A DNA stretch of 64,000 nucleotides, taken from Paenibacillus sp. 481 (GTDB lineage Bacteria; Bacillota; Bacilli; Paenibacillales; Paenibacillaceae). Numbering within the stretch: position 1 is the stretch's first letter; each line of letters opens with the position of its first letter. A program made the translations under genes and the position numbers. Under the pieces are notes generated by a model. That model made no database searches and was not told the origin of the DNA. It was given only the letters and a program-made list of their open reading frames with translations. The stretch covers positions 4,915,501-4,979,500 of the forward strand of contig NZ_CP075175.1 in assembly GCF_021223605.1 (NCBI RefSeq). The letters run 5' to 3'. Shown piece by piece: positions 18,356 to 27,272 of this stretch.

Positions 18356-20079
18356 CGAATCCCCTCCATCTGCGATCGAATGAGTTCGTAATAAACCCCT
18401 TTGCGGAGAACAAGCTCTCGATGGGTGCCGACTTCAGCGATCTGCCCTTGGTCAAGGACTATAATTTGGTCCATATCCTGCATCCAATGCAAGCGATGAG
18501 TAGCGAAAAAGACAAGCTTTCCTGCAAACAGTCGCGCCATCGGCTCTTTTAACTCATATTCCGTTTCGATATCTAAATGAGCAGTCGGCTCATCTAACAG
18601 TAGAATAGGGCGGTTTCCTAAAAAAGCACGAGCAAGCGCAACACGCTGCTCTTGACCACCACTTAGCATACGACCACCATTGCCAATCGTTTCTTCATAA
18701 CGGTTGGGGAGGGCGTCGGCGACCGCTTTCAGCCCAGCTGCCGCTGCTGCTTGTTCGACTTCTTCCATACTGGCATTCGGTTCATAGAAGCGAATGTTGG
18801 CCGCCAATGTATCCGTGAACAGATACGGCTGTTGCGGGATATACGTTGTTTGCTTATGCCAGCTCTCTGTAATAAGCGAGTTCATGTCTGTATCATTCCA
18901 ACGGATGTGACCACTCGACGGATGCAAGAAACCGCCTAAAATATCGATCAGCGTCGATTTCCCGGCGCCACTAGCTCCGACAATGCCGATTTTCATCGTG
19001 CCATGCACATTAAGCGAAATTCGGTCTAACGACGGCTTGGCATCTGTGCCATGGCGAACGTCGATGTCAGTCAGGGTCAACGTGCTGTCTGCACCCCAAG
19101 ACTGAGGCTTTACATGTGTCGAATTGTTATTTGAATCGTAATCAATAATGGATTGAATATGTTCGCCGGCTGTCTTTCCGTTCAAAGTTGCATGGTAGTC
19201 GGAACCGACCTCTCGAATAGGCAGGAAATATTCCGGTGCAAGAATGAGCACGGTTAGAGCGGTATGGAAGGACAAGGTTCCGTCAACAAGACGGATACCA
19301 AGTCCTACAGCCACAAAGGCAACCGCGAGACTGGTGAAAAAATCGAGTGCAAAACTGGACAGAAACGCCACTCGCAAGGTACGGACGGTAGCCGTGCGAT
19401 ACTGATCACTGACGTGCGCAATTGACGCCTCATGACGGCGGCTTTGTCCGAGGAATTTTAACGTTTCCAACCCACGCAAAGTATCGACAAAATGATTGGA
19501 CAAAATGCGATACGAGCTCCATTGGTTATCCATCTGCTTCTTCGCAGCAAGTCCTAACAAAATCATAAATACGATGATGATTGGAACCGTAAGCATCAAG
19601 GTAATGCCTGAAGGGATATCTTGCACAAACACGTATACCAAGATGACCAACGGTAAAATCATGGTGCTAACCATCTTAGGTAAGTACAGCTCCAAAAACG
19701 TACGCAGCTGTGAAATGCCTTCCAGTGCCAGCGTGACGAGCTTGCCTGTGCCTTCGGACCGAGCAAATCTCGGTCCGAGTGCAAACAATTTATCCAGCAG
19801 CTGCTTTCTCGTCGCTGAACCTGTTCGTTCAGCAAAGCGATAAGCCACTTTTTGCCGCAAAAGAGTCAGGCTGCTACGTCCAACAAAAGCAAGGAAAAAA
19901 TAAGCCATGTTCGGATAAAGCTGCTCGACAGGCACACCTTGAAACAAGTCAGCGATCAAATAAGCCAACAGCGTCGCTTGCAGCAAAATACAAATACTTT
20001 GCAGCACAGAGATGCAGCCTAACGTAAGAAAGAGCGGTCGTATTCCATTGTAATTAGGCATTCGATTGTTTTTTTTCAT
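18352..20079 (-). CDS. cydD: Cytochrome bd assembly ABC exporter subunit CydD
   Basis: This 575-residue half-transporter is the partner of CydC in the thiol exporter required for cytochrome bd maturation. It has six predicted membrane helices, then an ATPase with Walker A GASGAGKST, signature LSGGQEQR and Walker B ILLLDEPTAHLD. The start codon shares one base with the cydB stop (TGATG), which indicates translational coupling. Its position after cydB and before the CydC-type protein, together with sequence character, supports the CydD name; in Bacillus nomenclature the two names may be swapped. Confidence 0.9.
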   Translation of the reverse strand: MKKNNRMPNYNGIRPLFLTLGCISVLQSICILLQATLLAYLIADLFQGVPVEQLYPNMAYFFLAFVGRSSLTLLRQKVAYRFAERTGSATRKQLLDKLFALGPRFARSEGTGKLVTLALEGISQLRTFLELYLPKMVSTMILPLVILVYVFVQDIPSGITLMLTVPIIIVFMILLGLAAKKQMDNQWSSYRILSNHFVDTLRGLETLKFLGQSRRHEASIAHVSDQYRTATVRTLRVAFLSSFALDFFTSLAVAFVAVGLGIRLVDGTLSFHTALTVLILAPEYFLPIREVGSDYHATLNGKTAGEHIQSIIDYDSNNNSTHVKPQSWGADSTLTLTDIDVRHGTDAKPSLDRISLNVHGTMKIGIVGASGAGKSTLIDILGGFLHPSSGHIRWNDTDMNSLITESWHKQTTYIPQQPYLFTDTLAANIRFYEPNASMEEVEQAAAAAGLKAVADALPNRYEETIGNGGRMLSGGQEQRVALARAFLGNRPILLLDEPTAHLDIETEYELKEPMARLFAGKLVFFATHRLHWMQDMDQIIVLDQGQIAEVGTHRELVLRKGVYYELIRSQMEGIR

Positions 20080-21095
20080 CAGTGCTCCAAATGGTCATTT
20101 TCATTAATTGGTTTGCGGAATACAAAGTAACACCAAATTTGATAGCCAATAATAAACGGAATTATCGTGAATGACATATATGTCATCAAGCGTAAAGAAT
20201 ACGCACCGGATGCTGCATTAAATATCGTTAAGCTGTACGCGGGGTCGATGGAACTTACCATCAAGCGCGGGAACAAACCAATAAATATGCTCGCAAAGGT
20301 TAACGTAATCATACTAGTCGTCATCACAAATGTCCAAATATCACGTTGCTTACGAATAAGCAACCATCCGAATACGAGTGCTGCCCCCGTTAACAATGGC
20401 AGGGCAAGCCATTGCTTCCCATGTACCACATAAATATCAGTGTTCATATACGTTAGCACTACGAACAGAATCAGAACAGCGGCAACGGCCGGTACGATCT
20501 TGCGTGCGACATCTCTAGCCCGATCTTGTATACCGCCTCTTGTACGGATCGTAATAAAGACGAGACCATGTAAGATGCAGAGGAGTACAACGACAACTCC
20601 GCCTAACAGCGAGTAAACGTTCAACAGTTCGAACACGCTGCCGATAAGTTCTTTCTGACTATCGATCTGCACTCCGCGAATCGAATTCGCGAATGTGACG
20701 CCGAGCAAGAAAGGCGGGAGGATGCTGCCCCAAAAGATTGCAGCATCCCACACTTTTTTCCACGTGCCGTTCTCGACTTGGGAACGAAACTCAAAAGCTA
20801 CGCCTCTGGCGATCAGCGCCAGCAGCAAGAGTACGAAAGGTAGGTAGAAGCCACTAAACATAGTGGCGTACCAATCTGGGAAGGCAGCGAACATCGCGCC
20901 ACCTGCCGTAATCAACCATACTTGGTTAGCATGCCAAAATGGGCCAATTGTATTAATTAACACGCGGCGTTCTTTATCCGTGCGCCCAAGCGAACGGGAG
21001 ACGATGCCAACGCCGAAATCAAAGCCTTCGAGTATGAAGAAGCCGATAAACAGAACGGCTATTGCGATGAACCATATCTCATTTAACGATAGCAT
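20079..21095 (-). CDS. cydB: Cytochrome bd ubiquinol oxidase subunit II
   Basis: This 338-residue, eight- to nine-helix membrane protein is the second subunit of the bd-type quinol oxidase, which reduces oxygen to water with high affinity. Family segments visible are the LEGFDFGVG motif near the N terminus and GPFWHANQVWLITAGG. The start is set at 21095 because AAGGAGG lies nine bases upstream; an upstream in-frame ATG at 21116 has no such site. The gene overlaps the 3' end of cydA by 17 bp. Confidence 0.93.
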   Translation of the reverse strand: MLSLNEIWFIAIAVLFIGFFILEGFDFGVGIVSRSLGRTDKERRVLINTIGPFWHANQVWLITAGGAMFAAFPDWYATMFSGFYLPFVLLLLALIARGVAFEFRSQVENGTWKKVWDAAIFWGSILPPFLLGVTFANSIRGVQIDSQKELIGSVFELLNVYSLLGGVVVVLLCILHGLVFITIRTRGGIQDRARDVARKIVPAVAAVLILFVVLTYMNTDIYVVHGKQWLALPLLTGAALVFGWLLIRKQRDIWTFVMTTSMITLTFASIFIGLFPRLMVSSIDPAYSLTIFNAASGAYSLRLMTYMSFTIIPFIIGYQIWCYFVFRKPINENDHLEH

Positions 21096-22491
21096 GTTGG
21101 TGTTCCTCCTTATCAAACGGATCGGACATATACGGCTCTACGTGGTTGTCGAGATCATCATCTTTACGAATAACCTTCATAAATAGGTAAGCGTCAACGA
21201 CCGCGAGCACGGCATACAGACTGACAAATAAGATAAGTGATATCAATAACTCCATTGAAGTAACCGTTGGTGAAATCGCATCCTCGGTACGCATAACACC
21301 GAAGACGACCCAAGGCTGGCGTCCCATTTCCGTCATCATCCAACCAAATGAATTCGCAAGGAAGGGGAGAGCGATAGCAGGAACCATTAGCTTCAGGAAC
21401 CAAGGGCTTTGCTCTAGCTTCCGTTTACGGGAAAGATAGAAGCCGACCATTCCGAGTAAGCATAGTATGCTTCCGCTGATGACCATAATTCGGAAACTCC
21501 AAAATGTTGTCTTAACCGAAGGGATATAATCGCCTGGTCCATATATTTTTTCGTATTTTTCCTGAATTTGATTCATACCTTCCACGCTGCCACTAAATTT
21601 GCTATAAGACAAGAAGCTCAGCATGTAAGGAATTTTAATTTCATGGGAATTTTCTTTTTTCTCTGTATCTATGTTCGCAAACACCGTAAACGGAGCTGGG
21701 TCTTCACTCGTATTCCAGAGTGCTTCAGCAGCAGCCATTTTCATCGGCTGTGAATTAAGTAAATGTTGCGCTTGCGAGTGTCCAACCAAGGCTACGAGCA
21801 TCGCTGCAACCATCGCTACTGAAATCGAAACTTGGAACGATTTTTTGAACACATCGACTTGATGACGTCTTAAAATTTTCCATGCACTTACCCCAGCCAT
21901 AAAGAACGCGCCAGTTGCAAAAGCAGCGAACAGCGTATGTGGGAATTGCAGCCACAGCTGCGGGTTCGAAATAATAGCAAAGAAGTCGTTCATTTCAGCG
22001 CGTCCATTTTGGAACACGTAACCGACTGGTGCGTGCATAAAGGCGTTAGCTGTCAAAATCCAGAAGCTCGATAGAACGGTTCCGAGTGAGACGAGCCAAA
22101 TACACACAAGGTGAGCACGCTTAGATAAGCGATCCCAACCAAATACCCATAATCCGATAAACGTAGATTCCATAAAGAAGGCTAATAGACCTTCAAGTGC
22201 GAGTGAGGGACCGAATACATCACCGACAAAGCGGGAATAATTGGACCAGTTCATCCCGAACTGGAACTCTTGCAAAATACCGGTTACAACACCGACCGCA
22301 AAGTTAATGAGGAACAGTTTGCTCCAAAATTTAACGGCCTTTTTATACACTTCCTGTTTTTTGACAACGTACAATGTTTCTAAAATCGCAAGTAGAAAGG
22401 CCAAGCCAATCGTCATCGGTACAAACAGATAGTGAAAAATTGTCGTAGACGCAAATTGAATGCGTGCTAGCAAAATCGGATCCAACTCCAT
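21079..22491 (-). CDS. cydA: Cytochrome bd ubiquinol oxidase subunit I
   Basis: This 470-residue membrane protein carries the haems of the bd oxidase and the quinol site. The start at 22491 follows GGAGG and gives MELDPILLARIQFA, the normal N terminus, with the haem ligand His20; a longer frame upstream to 22692 reads through the leader and is rejected. A second ligand region is QFPHTLFAAFATGAFFMAG, and the EMGRQPWVVFG segment carries the Met ligand. The length matches Gram-positive CydA proteins with a short Q-loop. It is the first gene of cydABDC. A 260-nt leader with two repeated elements suggests redox control at this gene. Confidence 0.95.
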   Translation of the reverse strand: MELDPILLARIQFASTTIFHYLFVPMTIGLAFLLAILETLYVVKKQEVYKKAVKFWSKLFLINFAVGVVTGILQEFQFGMNWSNYSRFVGDVFGPSLALEGLLAFFMESTFIGLWVFGWDRLSKRAHLVCIWLVSLGTVLSSFWILTANAFMHAPVGYVFQNGRAEMNDFFAIISNPQLWLQFPHTLFAAFATGAFFMAGVSAWKILRRHQVDVFKKSFQVSISVAMVAAMLVALVGHSQAQHLLNSQPMKMAAAEALWNTSEDPAPFTVFANIDTEKKENSHEIKIPYMLSFLSYSKFSGSVEGMNQIQEKYEKIYGPGDYIPSVKTTFWSFRIMVISGSILCLLGMVGFYLSRKRKLEQSPWFLKLMVPAIALPFLANSFGWMMTEMGRQPWVVFGVMRTEDAISPTVTSMELLISLILFVSLYAVLAVVDAYLFMKVIRKDDDLDNHVEPYMSDPFDKEEHQHAIVK

Positions 22492-22663
22492 AAAAATACC
22501 TCCATCCGGTTTAGACTCTCTGATCACAGCAAACGGAATGATGCATAAGTCTTTTTTTCTTGTTGATTGCTGACAATGGTAATGTTTGTTATGAATTTCA
22601 CAACCGTAGTTAGACGGCTGGAGCAAACCATGTGTAATGAAACTTAGGAAAAGATTGATAAAC

Positions 22664-22721
22664 AATTCACATTCAAATGTGGAGAATGACATAATTTGTT
22701 CATGAATTCACATTCACATGT
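22664..22721 (-). promoter_or_regulatory. Direct repeats in the cydA leader
   Basis: AATTCACATTCAAATGT (22664-22680) and AATTCACATTCACATGT (22705-22721) differ at one position and are 41 bp apart, about four helical turns. Read on the gene strand each contains TGTGAATT, which resembles a half of the Rex operator TTGTGAA-N6-TTCACAA. Full Rex palindromes are not seen. Confidence 0.5.
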
Positions 22722-22754
22722 AAGTTTCAACCCTTATATCCTCCTTATACCCAC

Positions 22755-22782
22755 ATTGTACATGACAATAATCATAATTCAA
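22755..22782 (-). promoter_or_regulatory. Candidate cyd operon promoter
   Basis: On the minus strand TTGAAT (22782-22777) and TACAAT (22760-22755) are 16 bp apart. The two direct repeats would lie downstream of the start point, in the leader. Confidence 0.45.
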
Positions 22783-22974
22783 TGGCTCAAATGGGGGGGT
22801 TAATTGAACATTTTATGACGTAACATTGTCGAAAGTTTGAAATGAATAAAATGGTAGTGCATGTATCCGTTTACACTTGAAAAAGATGGTGTATTTTATC
22901 CTCCGATAACAAATAAAGGGTATAATGATCGAAATCTATAGGTGTATAGAACTGAATACATAGAGGTGAATGGA

Positions 22975-24186
22975 ATGAGTGTAGAAATGAGCAACACGTT
23001 AAAGCAATCCGTACCAAAAAATCGATTCCGCCGCTTGTTTGAGGTACTAGCCGTTTCCACGAAGCTGGGGCTAACCTCATTTGGCGGCCCAATTGCCCAT
23101 CTGGGGTATTTTCATAACGAATATATTCGGCGCCGAAAATGGATGGATGAGCAAAGCTATGCAGATTTAATTGCGCTGTGTCAGTTTCTACCTGGTCCGG
23201 CGAGCAGCCAAGTCGGGATCGGGATCGGGATCATGCGCGCGGGGCTGCTTGGCGGATTAGTTGCTTGGCTTGGATTCACGCTGCCATCTGTTATTGCGCT
23301 CATCGTGTTTGCTTTTTTCATGAAAGAAATGGATGTGAGCCATGTTGGTTGGATTAGCGGCCTTAAAATTGTGGCCGTCGCTATCGTTGCGCAAGCGATT
23401 ATAAGTATGGGGCACAAATTGACCCCTGATCGAAATCGAATCACAATCGCAGTAGCAGCTGCATCTGCCGCCTTGCTATGGCCATCCATGGTTACCCAAG
23501 TGCTGCTAATCGTTGTTGCGGGTATTGTTGGATGGTGGATGTATCGCCATGAAGACATTCAGCAGGTGCCACAAATGGTGGTGCCCATTAATCGTAGGTT
23601 GGCAGGATGTTGTTTGGTTCTCTTTTTTGGACTATTGCTTGGCTTGCCGCTGTGGAGTCAGGGTGTAGAAAACGATTGGATATCATTGTTCGATCATTTT
23701 TATCGGGCGGGTTCGCTCGTATTTGGGGGAGGCCATGTCGTACTTCCGTTGCTTGAACAAGCCGTCGTGCCGACGGGGTTAATAAGTAAAGAGCACTTCT
23801 TGGCTGGCTACGGGATCACTCAAGCTGTGCCAGGGCCCTTATTTACGTTTGCTGCCTATCTAGGTGCGATGATGAAAGGGGTACTAGGTGCGCTTATTTT
23901 GATTATTGCTATTTTTTTACCTTCTTTTTTACTCATAGTAGGGGCCCTTCCTTTTTGGGGAGCATGGCGTAGCAATCGTCATTTGCAAGGCGCACTGAGG
24001 GGTATAAATGCTGCTGTTGTCGGAATCTTGATAGCCGCATTCTATGATCCACTCTGGACAACGGCAATTGTGTCTCCTGAACATTTTGTACTCGGTATGT
24101 TGTTGTTCGTACTGCTCATGTATTGGAACATTCCTGCGTGGATCGTGGTGCTTGTAGGTGCCGGTGCCGGAGTGCTTCTCTTTTAA
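22975..24186 (+). CDS. CHR-family (chromate) transporter
   Basis: This 403-residue membrane protein is a two-domain (long) member of the chromate ion transporter family, which exports chromate in characterised cases. Each half carries the family marks: FGGPIAHLGYFHNEY and FLPGPASSQVGIGIG in the first, VFGGGHVVLPLLEQ and VPGPLFTFAAYLGAM in the second. The ATG at 22975 is preferred to a GTG at 22942 because AGAGGTGAA precedes it. A TATAAT stands at 22921-22926. It is a single gene, divergent from the cyd operon. True substrate may be another anion; chromate resistance is not shown. Confidence 0.88.
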   Translation: MSVEMSNTLKQSVPKNRFRRLFEVLAVSTKLGLTSFGGPIAHLGYFHNEYIRRRKWMDEQSYADLIALCQFLPGPASSQVGIGIGIMRAGLLGGLVAWLGFTLPSVIALIVFAFFMKEMDVSHVGWISGLKIVAVAIVAQAIISMGHKLTPDRNRITIAVAAASAALLWPSMVTQVLLIVVAGIVGWWMYRHEDIQQVPQMVVPINRRLAGCCLVLFFGLLLGLPLWSQGVENDWISLFDHFYRAGSLVFGGGHVVLPLLEQAVVPTGLISKEHFLAGYGITQAVPGPLFTFAAYLGAMMKGVLGALILIIAIFLPSFLLIVGALPFWGAWRSNRHLQGALRGINAAVVGILIAAFYDPLWTTAIVSPEHFVLGMLLFVLLMYWNIPAWIVVLVGAGAGVLLF

Positions 24187-24351
24187 AGACAGCGAGTCAT
24201 TGATAGGAAATAGGTTTTGAAGTTTTATGCATTTGTTCCTCTTACTTAGCCCGTCCCCTTCTTGATTGCGGTGCATATGATATGGAAGTAAGTTGCGCAC
24301 ACGGTGTGCAGCTCATCTAGTTGCTTCTATTATGAGGAGGGGATTGTAAGT

Positions 24352-24654
24352 ATGGGTTACCAAGTTCGTGTAGTTGCTGGGTCTGTATCAGCTAATGGCT
24401 CCGTTGTTTCAGGAAAAGGTTTCAGAGTTTCAAAAGTAGGGACAGGACTTTATGACGTGTTTTTTACTCCTCCATTCGGTTCTCCGCCAGGCGTATCGGC
24501 AACACAAGTGTTTTTCTTGGGAGGGCTAGGTGGAGATACGAGAGATAATGCCGTACTCGTATTTATACAGAACGATCGTTTCCGGGTCAAAACAGGAGCA
24601 AGTGATGGAACCGCACAAGATCGAGACTTTTCATTTGTAGCCGCTGGTTGCTAG
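24352..24654 (+). CDS. Small beta-rich protein of unknown function
   Basis: This 100-residue protein starts after GAGGAGGGG with a good spacing. It shows a repeating pattern of short strands around VSGKGFRVSKVGTGLYDVFF, a PPFGSPPGV turn, and a closing DRDFSFVAAG. I recognise this pattern from small domains found in bacterial surface, spore-coat and tail-fibre-like proteins, but no function is established. It has no signal peptide and no neighbour in the same operon; a strong terminator follows. Confidence 0.65.
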   Translation: MGYQVRVVAGSVSANGSVVSGKGFRVSKVGTGLYDVFFTPPFGSPPGVSATQVFFLGGLGGDTRDNAVLVFIQNDRFRVKTGASDGTAQDRDFSFVAAGC

Positions 24655-24667
24655 TACAAACAGTTAG

Positions 24668-24705
24668 AAACACCTTGAAGCGTCATTTAAGGTGTTTCTT
24701 TTTTT
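24668..24705 (+). terminator. Strong terminator
   Basis: AAACACCTT (24668-24676) pairs exactly with AAGGTGTTT (24689-24697), followed by CTTTTTTT. Confidence 0.9.
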
Positions 24706-24957
24706 GGATTGAGAGCGAGAGTAGCTTGGCGAGGCTGCTCCCTATATTTATAGTAATGCGGTACATGGATTGGCATAAAGCCATATGATTTATAGGGTTT
24801 GAGGGCGTGAGGTGCAACCATAAACGAAGCTTGGACGGCGGTGATTCGCCTTAAAATAGCGAAGTAGTCGACTACCGTTGCTGTCCACCTCATCATGTGA
24901 ATACATTATCAGGAATGTAAATGTTCATATAACGAGGCAGGAGGCGGGAATGTAAAA

Positions 24958-25743
24958 ATGATAGCGAGCAAAGGGGTTCGTGCCATTCGGAGCAAGTGGA
25001 CAAAGACGAAGGTGCTAGTGAAAAGCAAAGAGCTTCGTATTTTTGTTCCAGAAACGCAATTGTTTAGCTATTCTTCACTTCTGGCCATGTTAAACAAGTA
25101 CAATATGGTGTATGTGAAACCGGTTCATGGCACAGCAGGGAATGGTGTAATCCGCGCGCATATTAAACAAGACGCGGGTAAGAACACTTTCCATTTTCAG
25201 ATAGGCAAAAGTCCACGCTCGTTTGCTAGCTATGATGACTTTTTTAATGCGTTAACGGCATCGAAATTGAAGCGGGAATATATCGTGCAGAAAGGAATTA
25301 AATTATTGAAGCTGCACGGGCGTTCCTTTGATCTAAGAATTATGGTACAGCGGACACCGCAACACCCTGACTGGCAAACGACAGGTATTATCGGCAGATT
25401 AGGCCATCCAAAGAAGATTGTGACCAACTTTCATAGTGAGGGGAAGCCTTTGCCGATAGAGGTATTGCTAGAGCCTTATATTCAGGGGACAAGGCAAGAG
25501 CAGTATGTGGAGTTTCTTCGGCAGTTCGGTGTGAATATCGCCAAGCATTACCAGCAGACCTACCCTGGGTTCCGCGAGATTGGAATTGATGTTGGCCTTG
25601 ATTCCGAGTTGCATCCATGGGTACTGGAAGTGAATACAGCACCTGATCCATTTATATTCAACCAATTGGCAGATAAAAGTATGTATCGAACTGTCATCCG
25701 ATATGCGCGTGAAAATGGAAGATATGTAAAGAAAAAAGGATAG
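24958..25743 (+). CDS. YheC/YheD-like ATP-grasp protein
   Basis: This 261-residue protein belongs to the ATP-grasp family of YheC and YheD, which are linked to the endospore coat in Bacillus. Visible features are VYVKPVHGTAGNGVIRA (ATP-binding strand-loop), the FDLRIMVQR segment, and EIGIDVGLD ... WVLEVNTAPD, where Asp, Glu and Asn bind the metal-ATP. ATP-grasp enzymes join a carboxylate to an amine; the substrate of this family is unknown. It is shorter than many YheC/D proteins, which carry an additional N-terminal domain. A GT4 glycosyltransferase converges on it, which together suggests spore-surface modification. Confidence 0.82.
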   Translation: MIASKGVRAIRSKWTKTKVLVKSKELRIFVPETQLFSYSSLLAMLNKYNMVYVKPVHGTAGNGVIRAHIKQDAGKNTFHFQIGKSPRSFASYDDFFNALTASKLKREYIVQKGIKLLKLHGRSFDLRIMVQRTPQHPDWQTTGIIGRLGHPKKIVTNFHSEGKPLPIEVLLEPYIQGTRQEQYVEFLRQFGVNIAKHYQQTYPGFREIGIDVGLDSELHPWVLEVNTAPDPFIFNQLADKSMYRTVIRYARENGRYVKKKG

Positions 25744-25791
25744 ATACGAAAGAAGAAGCCCACTTCTATATGAGGGCTTCTTCTTTCGTAT
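25744..25791. terminator. Perfect 18-bp hairpin between convergent genes
   Basis: The 18 bases 25744-25761 pair without mismatch with 25774-25791 around a 12-base loop. It begins immediately after the ATP-grasp stop codon and lies 43 bp past the glycosyltransferase stop, so it can serve both genes although no long T tract follows. Confidence 0.75.
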
Positions 25792-25834
25792 CTGATGAAA
25801 GATGCAAGTGAGAAGCTTGTAAGTAGGAGAATCA

Positions 25835-26908
25835 TCAAGCACGTTGGGATTTATATATCTCCATAAGCTTGGTTGCTGTTTGGTTCCAGCTGAAGCGTGA
25901 GACTGCATCGTGTCTTGCCTGTTTGGCGAAGCTTGCAGCGAACTGTTTGTTCTGAGCGATGTTTACAATGAACGTTGCGTGTGCTTCAGGGTTGCTGTAA
26001 TCATCAACGAGATAGCCATTAGAAGCGTGCTTCACGATTTCACCGATACCGCCAATATTGGAAGCAACGACAGGTAATCCGGAAGCCATCGCTTCCACAT
26101 TAACAAGTCCAAATGCCTCGTGCAGCTGCGAAGGACAAACGAAACAATCTGCCGTGCGATAAATCTGATCCATCTTGGCATGAGCAATTCTTCCGGTGAA
26201 AGAAATGTTTACATTGTTGGTTTTTGCTAGTGCTTTAAGTTGGTTTATATAAGGTGCTTTTCCGCCGCCAGCGACAGTCAGCTTCACATTTGGCACGTGC
26301 CGACTCACGATACCGATCGCTTTAATGAGCACATCAACACCTTTGCGAGGGATGACGCGGCCAGCGAACAGAACGTTGAATACCGGATTGTTAGCATCGC
26401 GAGTTGTTGGATTAAATCGATGTGTGTCTACGCCTAAATGAACTCTTCTTATTTTGGTAGCTTGATTTGAAAATCGACGTGACAAATTTCTTTTCAAGGA
26501 GTCGCTATTTGCAATAATGAGATTCGCTTTCGCAATACTAGCTGCCACTGTTTTGGTAAGTGGTACAAACGTAAGAGAATGTAGAAATAACGAAACCGGA
26601 GTGCGGGGGAAAGCATTTTTGATTTTCGCCATATAGTGGGGACGATTGTCCACTTGTATAAAGTCAAAGCTTTTGCCTTTTAAATATCGCAGCACAGCAG
26701 CAATATACGTTTGCGAGCTTCCTGAAGGCACGCGAACGATTGTTAAGTTTCCTTGCTTACTTATTTTCGGCAAACCTACCTTTTGCCGGCTGACAATCGT
26801 AACTTTATGCGCTAGTGCAAGTTGCTTGGCGATGGATAGCATACATATTTCGACAGATCCGTTTCCCGGAACGGGGATTTGCTCTGGTGCTACCATGAGT
26901 ATGTGCAT
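25835..26908 (-). CDS. Family 4 glycosyltransferase
   Basis: This 357-residue GT-B enzyme transfers a sugar from a nucleotide donor with retention. Both Rossmann halves are visible: MHILMVAPEQIPVPGNGSVE at the N terminus, LFAGRVIPRKGVDVLIKA at the start of the second domain, and the donor-site EAFGLVNVEAMASGLPVV with the E-x7-E pair. It resembles spore-coat glycosyltransferases such as CotSA and YtcC. The ATP-grasp neighbour supports a spore-surface role, but this is inference. Start and ribosome site are unremarkable (GGGAGG). Confidence 0.85.
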   Translation of the reverse strand: MHILMVAPEQIPVPGNGSVEICMLSIAKQLALAHKVTIVSRQKVGLPKISKQGNLTIVRVPSGSSQTYIAAVLRYLKGKSFDFIQVDNRPHYMAKIKNAFPRTPVSLFLHSLTFVPLTKTVAASIAKANLIIANSDSLKRNLSRRFSNQATKIRRVHLGVDTHRFNPTTRDANNPVFNVLFAGRVIPRKGVDVLIKAIGIVSRHVPNVKLTVAGGGKAPYINQLKALAKTNNVNISFTGRIAHAKMDQIYRTADCFVCPSQLHEAFGLVNVEAMASGLPVVASNIGGIGEIVKHASNGYLVDDYSNPEAHATFIVNIAQNKQFAASFAKQARHDAVSRFSWNQTATKLMEIYKSQRA

Positions 26909-27272
26909 CTATCTTCCCTCCCAAATCGCATCCTATCTCTCTTTCTACTATATGCACCAGTCTTAAGAGTGTACGAAAATTGTGATAGGTTTCGCGCACA
27001 TCTTTTATGTATTTGATCATGGTCCGCTCGTTGTTCCCAAGCTATTTTTAGCTACTGCACATCTCCCCTTATTGCTTCATATTGATTATGCCCTCTCATC
27101 GAAATCGCATCTCACACCTCGGTATATTCTGGTTGAATCACCCAAAATATTTTCCATCAATTAGGTTGGTAAATCTTCATTTTGTGTACAATGCACCCGA
27201 TACATTAGTATGAGGTTGGCAAATTAAGGGTTCTACTGTTTATTGGAAGTTAAAAAGTGGAGAGGTGGAGAC
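26909..27272. other. Intergenic region before the toxin island
   Basis: No gene is supported here. It contains the divergent promoters of the glycosyltransferase and the first gene of the VgrG operon, and a direct repeat at 27163-27224. Confidence 0.4.
27163..27224 (+). promoter_or_regulatory. Direct repeat upstream of the VgrG operon
   Basis: AGGTTGGTAAAT (27163-27174) and AGGTTGGCAAAT (27213-27224) differ at one base and are 50 bp apart, 50 to 110 bp before the first start codon. They may be binding sites for a regulator. Confidence 0.35.

Noticed and set aside
22492-22692. N-terminal extension of CydA
   Set aside because: It lies in the leader with the repeated elements, and the start at 22491 has a GGAGG site and the normal CydA N terminus.
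22664-22721. Canonical Rex operator
   Set aside because: Only TGTGAA half sites are present; the full inverted repeat is not, so it is reported as a repeat only.
24687-24896. Minus-strand 69-codon frame
   Set aside because: No ribosome site, starts within a terminator neighbourhood, and no recognisable protein character.
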